Positions 14,114 to 23,900 of a DNA stretch of 64,000 nt are shown here, one piece after another. Position 1 is the stretch's first letter, and the number at the start of each line of letters is the position of its first letter. The DNA is from Plecoglossus altivelis (Eukaryota > Chordata > Actinopteri > Osmeriformes > Plecoglossidae): the NCBI GenBank assembly GCA_036571765.1, contig BROE01000020.1, positions 2,169,130-2,233,129 on the forward strand, in the 5' to 3' direction. Position numbers and translations under genes: made by a program. Below the pieces are notes generated by a model. That model made no database searches. It saw only the letters and a program-made list of their open reading frames with translations, and was not told the origin of the DNA.

Positions 14114-14850
14114 TTATCCGGGGCCGGGTCGCGGGGGCAGCAGTCTGAGCAGGGAGGCCCAGACTTCCTTCTCCACACACACCTCCTCCAGCTCCCCCGG
14201 GGGAGAGACATAGTCCCTCCAGCGTGCCCTGGGTCTTCCCCGGGGCTGCCTCCTGGTAGGACATGCCTCCCGAGGGAGGCGTCTGGGAGGCATCCGAAAC
14301 AGATGCCCGAGCCACCTCAGCTGGCTCCTCTTGACGTGGAGGAGTAGCGGCTCTACTCCGAGCTCCTCCCGTGTGACCAAGCTCCTCACCTTATCTCTAA
14401 GGGAGCACCCGGCCACCCTGTGAAGGAAACTCATTTCGACCGCGATCTCGTCCGTTCGGTCATTACCCAAAGTTCATGACCATAGGTGAGAGTAGGAACG
14501 TAGATCGACCGGTAAATTGAGAGCTTTGCCTTTCGGCTCAGCTCCTTCTTCACCATGACGGACCAGTGCAGAAACCGCATCACTGCAGCCACTGCACCGA
14601 TCCGCCTGTCAATCTCATGTTCCGTCCTTCCCTCACTCGTGAACAAGACCCCGAGATACTTGAACTCCTCCACTTGAAGCAAGGACTTCCCACCCACCCG
14701 AAGGGACCAAGCCACCTTTTTCCGGTCGAGAACCATGGCCTCAGATTTAGAGGTGCTGATTCCCATCCCGGCTGCTTCACACTCGGCTGCAAACCGCTCT
14801 AGTGCATACAGTAGGTCCCGGTCCGATGGAGCGATCAACTGCAAATAGCA
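14114..14850 (-). pseudogene. Rex3 ORF C-terminal part
   Basis: Two overlapping frames carry FAAECEAAGMGISTSKSEAM, EEFKYLGVLFTSEGRTEHE, LSIYRSIYVPTLTYGHELWV, then after a frameshift near 14450 DEIAVEMSFLHRVAGCSLRD, RSQLRWLGHLFRMPPRRLP, PRGRPRARWRDY and LLRLLPPRPGPG. This is the usual thumb and C-terminal region of fish Rex3. Confidence 0.9.
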
Positions 14851-15562
14851 GAGATGAGATCCTGTGCCCCCCGAACCAGACACCCTCCAGCCCCTGGCTG
14901 TGCCTAGAAATTCTGTCCATAAAAACAATGAACAGAACCGGTGACAAAGGGCAGCCCTGGTCCAAAGTCCAAAGTCCTAGTCCAAAATGCACCGGGAACA
15001 AGTTCGACTTACTACCGGCAATGCGAACACAGCTCCTGCTCCGGTCATACAGGGACCGGACGGCCCTGAGCAAAGGGCCCCGGACCCCGTACTCCTGGCA
15101 AACCCCCCACAGGGCACCGCGAGAGACACGGTCGAACGCCTTCTCCAGGTTCACAAAGCACATTTGAACTGGTTGGGCAAACTCCCATGAACCCACAAGC
15201 ACCCGATGAAGAGTGTAGAGCTGGTCCAGTGTTCTGCGACCAGGATGAAAACCACATTGCTCCTCCAGAATCCAAGATTCGACTATCGGTTGGATTCTGC
15301 TCTCTAGTACCCTGGGATAGACCTTACCAGGGAGGCTGAGGAGTGTGATCCCCCTGTAGTTGGAACACACCCTCCGGTCCCCCTTCTTATAAAGCGGTAC
15401 CACCACCCCGGTCTGCCAGTCCAGTAGCACCGTCCCAAGGCACCGCGCAATGTTGAAGAGACGTGTTAGCCACGACAGCCCCACAACATCCAGAGACTTA
15501 AGATACTCAGGGCGGATCTCATCTACCCCCGGGGCTTTGCCACCGAGTAGCCCACCGACCAC
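14777..15562 (-). pseudogene. Rex3 reverse transcriptase, main fragment
   Basis: The 261-codon open stretch contains GKAPGVDEIRPEYLK, YRGITLLSLPGKVYPRVLESR, EEQCGFHPGRRTLDQL, FVNLEKAFDRV (first catalytic Asp region) and QGCPLSPVLFIVFMDRIS. Near 14840 it should reach the xADD box. Instead it reads LLFAV and continues out of frame, because a short deletion removed the double Asp and shifted the frame. The downstream part continues in a different frame from about 14850. Catalytically dead. Confidence 0.9.
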
Positions 15563-16193
15563 CTTGGTGACTTCCGCCTGGGTGATTGACGAGTCCGCCT
15601 CCGGGTCCTCAGCCTCTGCTTCCTCCTCGGAAGACGTGACGGCAGGATTGAGGAGATCCTCAAAGTATTCCTTCCACCGCTCAAAACGTCCCTAATTGAG
15701 GTCAGCAGCTCCCTGCCCACACTGTACACGGTGTTGGTGAAAAAACGCTTTTCCCCCCTGAGTCGGCGAACGGTTTGCCAGAATTTCCTTGAGGCCATCC
15801 GGAAGTCCTTCTCCATGGCCTCCCCGGATTTCTCCCAGACCCGAGTTTTCGCCTCCGCGACAATCCGAGCCATGGCATGCTTGGCCTGCCAATACCTGTC
15901 AACTGTCTCAGGATTCCCACAAGCCAACCAGGCTCGATAGGACTCCTTCTTCAGTTTGACAGCATCCCTTACTTCCGGTGTCCACCACTGGGTTCAGGGA
16001 TTGCTGCCGCGACAGGCACAAGAGTCCTTACTACCACAGCTCCGGGCCGCCACATCGACAATGGAGGCTGAGGACATAGCTGAGACTCAATGTTCCCAGT
16101 CCCCCCCGGAATCTGTAAGAAACTCTCCCGGAGGTGTGATTTGAAGACCCTACTGACAGAAGGCTCTTCCAGACGTTCCCAACAGACCCTCAT
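15523..16193 (-). pseudogene. Rex3 linker upstream of RT and end of endonuclease
   Basis: On the minus strand 15927-15523 reads ACGNPETVDRYWQAKHAM, KFWQTVRRLRGEKR and NTVYSVGRELLTS, the segment between endonuclease and RT in Rex3. Upstream, 16193-15969 reads QRVCWERLEEPSVSRV-like sequence in another frame. Frameshifts separate the parts, and no start region or full endonuclease is left. Confidence 0.75.
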
Positions 16194-16607
16194 GATACGC
16201 TTGGGCCTTCTAAAACTTTCAAGACAGTGGCTCCTGAGGACCAGGATTGGACACCCCTACATTAAGTGGTATGTCATTTATAGCTTACTCCCTTTCTTGT
16301 TGACATAGCTATTCACACGGTAGATGTATTCACAGATGTAGCGGTTACAGCAGTTGTCTGATTTGAAGAAGTATGTTTGCTAGCTTTGTTAGCAAACATT
16401 ACCTGGAACTAATCATCCCCCATACTCTCTGTACATTTTGTTCTGTAGAGCACGTATCCACCCAAGTACCTCTACAAAATCTTTAATGTGTGCAAAAATG
16501 ATGTCCTCTGACAAACCATGCTTCATCAATTCGATCTACTAAGGTCAGCATAACATATGTAACACTACCTACGTGTCCCTAGAGCCATGTAAAAAGATGC
16601 ATATACA

Positions 16608-16662
16608 GTCATATATACATATACAGTTATATATATAGAGAGAGATAGATATATCAGTTATA
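16608..16662 (+). repeat. AT/GA-rich simple repeat
   Basis: TATATACATATACAGTTATA passes into TATATAGAGAGAGATAGATA. It is a simple-sequence tract with no coding content. Confidence 0.8.
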
Positions 16663-17669
16663 AAATTATATGATGCTTAATATATATTTGTTATTTACCT
16701 TTCTAATTTCAGGGTTTATTTTATAGCCATATTTATATGTTTATGTATGTGTTCATGTATGTATTTATTTATTTAATGTGAACTAAAATGGCATTCCATA
16801 TGTTCTAGCCTACTTAAATAGCTAGAACTGGGATAGAAATATCCCACGGATACATATTAGCAGTTTAAAGCTTCAATTTGGTGCAATCTGAGAGACACTT
16901 TGAGTACAACTTCACTCACCTTTGTATGGTTAATCTGTATGGTTGATTATCCTCCTTAATAACTGACAACAACTATGCATGGCTAAAACCAGCAAAGTGA
17001 ACAGAGGAATCTGACAGGATTGCTGCTGCAGCTGTGAGCATTATGGCACACTGGCTGCGAAGCCAGGATTGGCTACAAATGGCGCAAGGCTGTTCACACC
17101 AGACACATTTCTTTGCATTGGTCACCAGGCCTTTCACCTAACCTGAGTTTTTCACATGTAACACTGACGTGGTACATAAACATGGCATAGGGCATATATA
17201 GGAAACGTGTTACTCCAATAGCCACCACATCAGCATCGATCCATCTCTACCTTGTATTTGTAAAATTGATGCTGAGGGTCATACTCTCTATGATTTTTAA
17301 CTTTCTAACCCTAATCCTAGATCTCCTTGAATTTCTCTGCTGATCTTCAAAATCGAGTTGGGGGTGCGCAATGCGTGAAAACCAATTTATTTCTGCCAAT
17401 AGACATACCCTTTAGAAACAACTGCAGACATAATACATCAGCAGATCAATCTGTTTATTTTTAGTAGTTTTATCAGGATAACCACATGAAACGTGGTTTG
17501 CCGTTTGTTTCCATCATTGTGTAAACTTACCACTTTACAAATGTTCACCATAGTCCACAATTAATGTAATACAATCTTATAAACATGGATTTTCATTCAA
17601 ATAGATCAAACAATACAATGCATTCTATCACCCTGCGGCCAAATTTCTAAGTTTCTAGAGAAAAAATTC

Positions 17670-17765
17670 TACCAGCTCTCGAAACGATGGCTGCACCGTG
17701 CGAGGCAATCGCGACGCTTCACAGCCAGTCTGTTTCTGCCCTTCGCCAGATGTGACACAGAACAA
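17670..17765. other. Small CpG-dense segment
   Basis: About ten CpGs in 90 bp in an AT-rich, CpG-poor neighbourhood, around TCGAAACGATGGCTGCACCG and CAATCGCGACGCTTCACAGC. The plus strand has an ATG in good context (AACGATGG) opening a 22-codon frame (MAAPCEAIATLHSQSVSALR then a stop). It could be a remnant CpG island, a promoter or a processed pseudogene tip. I do not recognise it. Confidence 0.3.
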
Positions 17766-18039
17766 TCCAAAATCACTAGCTGCACGCTTTCTCCCAAAAA
17801 AGCAAAACAAAAAAGTAAACCATTTAGCTAGCTAACCAAAAGACAGGACAAGAGACTTCAACCTCTCCCGCTGCTGTTGTTTCATACTACTCAACTAACC
17901 AAACAACAGCATTTAGTAAAAAGCATTATTTCACAAGCTTTTTTATAACGAAGGGCTGATCTGAAATAGACATAATACAATACAAAATATAGCTTACTTA
18001 AAATAAAAATAAACTAAATCTGTTTGATCCCCCTTCATT

Positions 18040-18112
18040 TGGGGGGAGGGGGGAGGGTCGGCACAAAGAACATCTGGGGGAAAAGTCCCCTCCCCCTACA
18101 GGGGTCCCCTTA
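18040..18112 (+). other. G-run/C-run segment with G-quadruplex potential
   Basis: GGGGGGAGGGGGGAGGG at about 18040-18056 has enough G-triplets for a quadruplex. It is followed by a C-rich CCCCTCCCCCT and short self-complementary GGGGAAAAGTCCCC and AGGGGTCCCC segments. No gene adjoins it. Confidence 0.5.
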
Positions 18113-18589
18113 AAACCAAACCAAATCAATAGAGTAAGGATAGGGATTTGCTTATCTTTGTCTAATCTTGATGTCTGTATGAGCTAAATTTGAGTGAATG
18201 TTTGAAAAATCTGTGTAATCAAACCAAACTGTCCAAACATAACAAAAATAGCAGAGGTTTGGATATGATGTAGTGTAGATACTAAATTGACAATATAAGA
18301 CTAATGGAATACGATTCAAACACAACATTCACTGAGCCTTCCTCACATTTAGACTGAGAAGGCCCCACTAAAACCCACACTGCTTTCATCTATTTGTTAA
18401 ACTGAATATGAGCAAAATGAGAGTAAGGAGAATTCTGTTCACAAGAACAGACGTGGCACCCTCTAATACGAAACCTTTGTCTAGGGAAAATTCATGGGTC
18501 TAGTTCATGAAGCATATTGCACGGGCATTTCCATTAACAACCAGCTTGATCAGTTTAGACTTAAAACTGCATATTTTCTATCCCCTTCA

Positions 18590-18633
18590 TTTTCTTTCGT
18601 TCTTTCTTTCTCTCTTTCTTTCTCTCTATAATC
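18590..18633 (+). repeat. TTTC/TCTC polypyrimidine microsatellite
   Basis: TTTTCTTTCGTTCTTTCTTT followed by more CTTT and CTCT units, an imperfect tetranucleotide tract. Confidence 0.85.
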
Positions 18634-19360
18634 AAGCATGACCTTTCAGTTTTCTTTTCCCCTTCATCCACGTTGTCAGTCTTTTCTGTCTATTGGTCTT
18701 GTTTTCAGCCTTTTGTTTTACAAGTGCTGTCCTGCACTTTCTAACCCATCTCTTTCTCTCTGATGATTCCCCCTCCCCCTTCCTCCATCTCCCTCTGACT
18801 TTTCCTCACTGGCTGTTCAAGGAGCTTTAAAGTTCCCCAAGGGCTTAACCACTTTGACACTATTACACTGGCCTCACTCAAACCAAACCAAAGCCAATGA
18901 GCAGCTTACATCTTTGTCACAGAGGCTTTTCCAGGAAGAGATGCTCCTTCAATGAAGTACCAATATTTAGATGCAATGTATCTCTTTCATTTTCTACACT
19001 AAACAGCCAGAGTCTAATTAGGGACAGCATATTTCCTATGTCCCCACCATGGCAATGTAATGAATAATCACTGTACTGTTTTATTGAAAGTTATGTAATC
19101 AAAACATTTTGACCATAAAGATTTTAGATGGCTGAAAATGGTCATGACTTGCCTAGGTAAGTGCTACATGCTGTTGTAATAAAATTAGATAGAATTTGAT
19201 ATATTCATGTCACACTGTAACATATAACAACTCACAACATGACACTACAGTATACAACACAGAATTGCTCAGAACAAGCTCAGAACAGCATCAAGGTGGT
19301 AAATAACTAAAATAGTACAGTGCTGGCAAAATTGCGTAACATATTTGGGTGCAGAAATGA

Positions 19361-19735
19361 ATACATATACATTTAAGAGATAAAACAAGTGTCATCGACA
19401 AGAATACTGTACTGTTAAGAAACAATAATGCAATAAATCATATCTACATTATTGTGATGATAGTTATGATGATTGTGATATGAAAGGGATACTGTCCAAT
19501 GGGGTGTACAAAATCATAAAATAATGGTCTCCGTTAATACACATAAATATACATATATAGAGACAAAACAAGTGTCATTGACAAGACAAAATATATAATA
19601 CTATACTGTTGAGTAGCAATAATGCAATAAATCATAGCTACATTATTGTGGTGGTGATAATTATTATGATGATTGTGAGATGGAAGGGATAATACCCAAT
19701 GGGGTGTACAACATCATAAAATAATAGTCTCCGTG
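19361..19735 (+). repeat. Tandem duplication, two copies of about 185-194 bp
   Basis: Copy 1 (about 19361-19544) and copy 2 (about 19545-19735) share AAAACAAGTGTCAT, AATAATGCAATAAATCATA, CTACATTATTGTG, TATGATGATTGTGA, CCAATGGGGTGTACAA and ATCATAAAATAAT-GTCTCCGT. The offset is 183 bp at the start and 194 bp further in, so copy 2 gained about 10 bp. Confidence 0.92.
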
Positions 19736-20099
19736 GACGCCTGCGCGTCATTCATTATTTAATGATAATGTATACCTCGTCGGACAATATTGCTTACATT
19801 TTATAATCATAATCACAATGATGTCATGGTCACTTGCCAATTTAATTTGAATGCAATAAAATGTTTTCCAACATTAGCCAACTCTAGTCATTCAGCTATC
19901 TCTAGTCTGCTCAGCTCATAAAACCAACACCGAGCTTTTAGCCAGAAACCTAACGTTAGGCTAGCGATATTCAAAGCCAATATCATTGCATACGGTTGAC
20001 TAACAGACAACACAATACCCTATAATAATACTGTGAAAAAGTGTATTCAAAATGTTTGCTAATCATCATCTCATATGCACAAGTATTCTGTCAAGCCTA

Positions 20100-20960
20100 T
20101 GCCTCTGTTTCTCTGGTGCATCCTGTAAACGCTGATCATCCTTGAGATGGTTTTACAACTTGATTATGTTTACATGAGGTCCCACAGTTGACAGAATTTG
20201 TCAGAGGAAGTGTAAACCTCCGAAACAGGATTGTTCTTAGGTTCAGAAGGGTACAGCAAAACGTCTGCATCATTGAAGGTTCCAAGGTGCAAAATGGCCT
20301 CCATCATCTTTAGAAAATGTTTGTAACCACTCTACCAATCAGACCTGTATGATAGCTGCCAGACAGAAGTCACTCAGTAAAAAGTGCCCACTTTGAGTTT
20401 GCCAAAAGGCACCTGAAGGACTTACAGGCCATGAGAAACGAAATTCTCTCGTTTAACAAATCCACAAAGCCTAGATGCCAAACGTAATATCTACACTGCA
20501 ATGATCCATGGTGGTAGAAGCATCATGTTGTGAGGATGTATTTTCAGCTGCAGTTTGGGAAAAACGACCCTAAAAATAGGTGTACCACACTTGTTTGTTG
20601 CAAAGCTGCTTTAACAGTGTATTGAGCTGTTAAAGGCTCTGCAAAGGCTGCAAAAGGCCCAATTTCAGCCAATTTATGTAGGGTGGGGCAGTTTTGGGGA
20701 GCCAGTTTGTCAAAAACATTTGAGCAGTTTAAATCTTCAAATCTTGATGCAAAAAAATAAATAAACTTTGACTACAATTTATTTGATGTTTGTGTGGTTG
20801 GTCTGTTTTGTTGTTTATATACCTTAATAATGACAAAAATGTTTCTTGTGCCCTCCCCTTGCAAAATGTTTTCAAATATATCAGAAACATGACACTAATC
20901 CAATGTCCATTGCAGCAACACAAAAATGTGGTACACTCAAACAAGACTTTGTGATTTAAC
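20100..20960 (+). mobile_element. Degenerate Tc1-like element (salmonid/teleost type)
   Basis: Plus-strand nucleotide matches to common fish Tc1 elements include AGGTCCCACAGTTGACAG near 20180, AAACAGGATTGTTCTTAG, AAAACGTCTGCATCATTGAA, AGTTTGCCAAAAGGCACCTG near 20397 (protein KFAKRHLKDLQ) and GGTGGTAGAAGCATCATGTT near 20510. The middle of the transposase is deleted and all frames are broken. Limits are uncertain by about 100 bp and no inverted repeats could be recognised. Confidence 0.75.
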
Positions 20961-23900
20961 TGTAGAAGTTACATTTTGTACCCTGTAATCTTCATTTTAG
21001 GTCTTGATGTGATTTGGTCTTGATTTTTAGGACGTGAATTAATTTGGCAACACTGACACATTCCAAACACTAGACGTGTGTTTGTGTCTGTTTGTGTGTC
21101 TGTTTGCCCTAACTTCATGTGAGGGATATTGCTCTTCGGGAAGAAGTTGGAGTGTTCTAGATTTTCTTTCAGTCAAAGAGCTGTGTTGTCAGGCCAAATA
21201 ACTTGTGTCAGTTGAAGAACAATGCTCAGTTCATGGAAAATACAAAAACACTGACAGACACACACTCATCACAGCGTTTAACAGCTGCATGTATATTGTC
21301 CATTAGTTTAACTCCATGCACATGAAATGTTAAGCTCATCAACATACTACACAGTACATAAAAACATGTTTTGATGCCATGCCCATATAAGCTCAAAATA
21401 ACCAGAATGCATGAGCAGGAGTTCTTATGATTGAACATTCAACATTGGGATATGTTGTAATCTGAATGCTATAATAAAGTCTATAAGCCAAGCTATTCCT
21501 TCATGAGCTGCTTATCTGCTGTATACTTTCCAAAACTGACAAACCACATGGTTACTAAACAAGTAACTGCACAGGAAGTTGCTGTTGTATGTTTTTACTA
21601 TAGAACCCTAATTATTTTTCACTTATCAAAAACATAAAACAGCAACATTTTGATATGAATATATCAAAATTGCCTAGTGGCTAACCAGATAAAGAAAATA
21701 TGTGTTAAAGAGTATTGCTTTACTATCTATAGAGAGACGGAACCATTAGTGATGACACCAAGTGCTTATGATGTACTTGGTGACCTGAAAAATAAAACAT
21801 AGTTCTCTTATTGTCTCATGACAAACAGTGGACCTGCTCTATATTTAGCTTTAGGTAATTTTCCTGAGTAAGTATCCTAAATCACATACTAAATGTTTTA
21901 CATTCCTTACATTTATGGGACTTTACTTTTTGTACGCTCGCAATACTATACCACAATCAATAAGAAATCTGACTTGATCAGTGATAAAGAACATAATTGG
22001 TGTTACACAGTAAACTAAATAAATGTCAGCATATCTAATACATCTTGTCGACAATACCACACTCAGATACACTCAAATACTTAAACAGACAACCTTAAAC
22101 ACCCTCTAAAATCTATCAAAAACCACAGTAGGATTCAAGCAATAGTAAACTTTTCCTTGCATTTCAAGAAGTCACAGTTCACTTGACCTGTCAGTTTGAT
22201 TATCACTCGCCCTTGAAACCCAAACAAAAGGCACCAGTCTTCTGAGAGCATGAAACACTCGTCGACAAATGGAGATGTGCAAGAGCAACAGTAGGACAAA
22301 TGGAAAGAAGATGGAGGTCATGAGTAAGCTACAGATAAATCTATACTTCTATAGACTGTAGGTACTGAAGGTTACCATCATTAATAGGTCATCAAAAGAT
22401 ATGCCGCTTAACCAAAACACAATTACAAAGGTTTGTGTCTGTTATTTTACTGTCTTCAATGTTTGAAAGTCAATATGAAAGGTTTTATTACAAAATGTCA
22501 TATGTGCTCAAATGCAGCTTGAATGGATAGCATACAATGTATTTCACTGCACTGGTTGTGAAGTTAGGATGCACAATACTTGCAAGTGGTATCAAAGCAC
22601 AATATGAATCTAATTGAAAGATGGATTTTTTTGTTTTTTTGCGTAAGGAATCTACCTACCATTTTAAACTCAAACTGAATCAACGCAAGAAAGAAGCAGG
22701 TTGCTTTTGACAGCAGCTTAAATCTGAGATGATGGCCAAATAAGGAGCACTTCCTCTTTAATGTTCCATCAAGAGAAATTACTCTGGCACTGTAATTTAC
22801 CCAGTCACCACTGATAATTATAGAGGATTATTCCTCCAAGCTGTTTGACCCACTGTCTAAATTGACTTCTACAAATCTAAAGCTTTCATTGACATAATTA
22901 TGCCAGAAGCGTAAAGGAATGTACAGGTCAATGACTACTTATTCCAAAAGTAAAGAAAAACGTACATTATTGCAAGTCATTAAATCACTATGCCATCCTA
23001 TTTTCCCCAATGTCAAGTGTTAGGCTTCACAAGAGCATTTTACTTTCCACTAATTATTTCACTTCTGTTTAGCAAAGTAAAGTAAAGTGAAGAACCTGGC
23101 TAAAAGTGAGTAGTGATCTATATACATATATGTTGAAGTATCAGAGTGTGGAATACCAATGGTATAAAAAGATACAGCTGTGTGTGCATTTCTGCATACT
23201 TTATTCCAAAACTAAATGATGCCTTAGGTCTTAGCAGTAGTACAGTGGAGAAGTAACATTTTGCATGTTACTCACACATTAATGAATAGTCCTTACTATA
23301 AATGTGGTATGTAGTACTATATGTGTGTTGTGTGTGTGTGGTATGTTGTATGTATGTATTTTCTTTTTTTCTGTCTTTTCATATGCGTTGTAGAAGCACC
23401 ATGCGTGTACACGTTGCATGTCTGTTTGTGTGCTTGTATGCACTGACGACCGTCATGACTGTTACTTTCACAATGCCATTTAATAGGGCAGACCCATATG
23501 TGTGGTGGATGTGGTGTGTGTGAGAAAGAAGTGTGTGTGTATCCATGTAAGTGCATTAGAGAGAAAACAACCATGCACGTGTCCCTCTAGGTCTTTTTCA
23601 GCCTCTGCAGTAAGAACCTCCAGTCAATAACATTGTTAAACCAGATGGGATGCTGAATGCACAGCAGATGTGATCCTTTCCAGAGTCGGCCACAGGAGGT
23701 CATGGTCAGCTGTGGCTCAACAACACAAAAAAACACTCAACTTTAACTTAACCATCCACTCCATCATCCAGACTTTTATAAACATCCCCTCCATCCAGAT
23801 TTAGCCTTGACAGCAGGTGTTCCAAATATTAAACCCAGACCGGAAAAACCAGGATCCGAAAAGGCTTAAAGATGGCAAAGGTCCGTGGTTGGCAAAAATA

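Larger units (their letters stand above)
14088..16212 (-). mobile_element. Rex3 non-LTR retrotransposon (RTE clade), 5'-truncated
   Basis: The element reads on the minus strand. Its 3' end near 14088-14105 finishes in GATGGATGGA-type short repeats after GGATAAGCGGAAGATAATGG, the usual Rex3 end. The sequence at 14939-14959 and that at 15399-15418 match, as I remember them, the two degenerate primers widely used to amplify Rex3 from fish. Protein blocks along the element are an endonuclease C-terminal remnant, a linker, RT, and a C-terminal RWLGHL/RGRPRARWRDY region. Homology stops near 16212, so the 5' end is truncated. GC content is far above the flanking DNA, with many CpG/TpG differences as expected for a methylated, decaying copy. 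Confidence 0.95.
16213..19360. other. Non-coding spacer
   Basis: Begins with CCTGAGGACCAGGATTGGAC ACCCCTAC-like wording that is common in other fish repeats, just beyond the Rex3 truncation. Holds the AT/GA repeat, the CpG-dense segment, the G-run and the polypyrimidine tract listed separately. No exons recognised. Confidence 0.55.

Noticed and set aside
23302..23574. Opposed frames around 23.3-23.6 kb
   Set aside because: They follow the TG/TATG microsatellite and have no domain.
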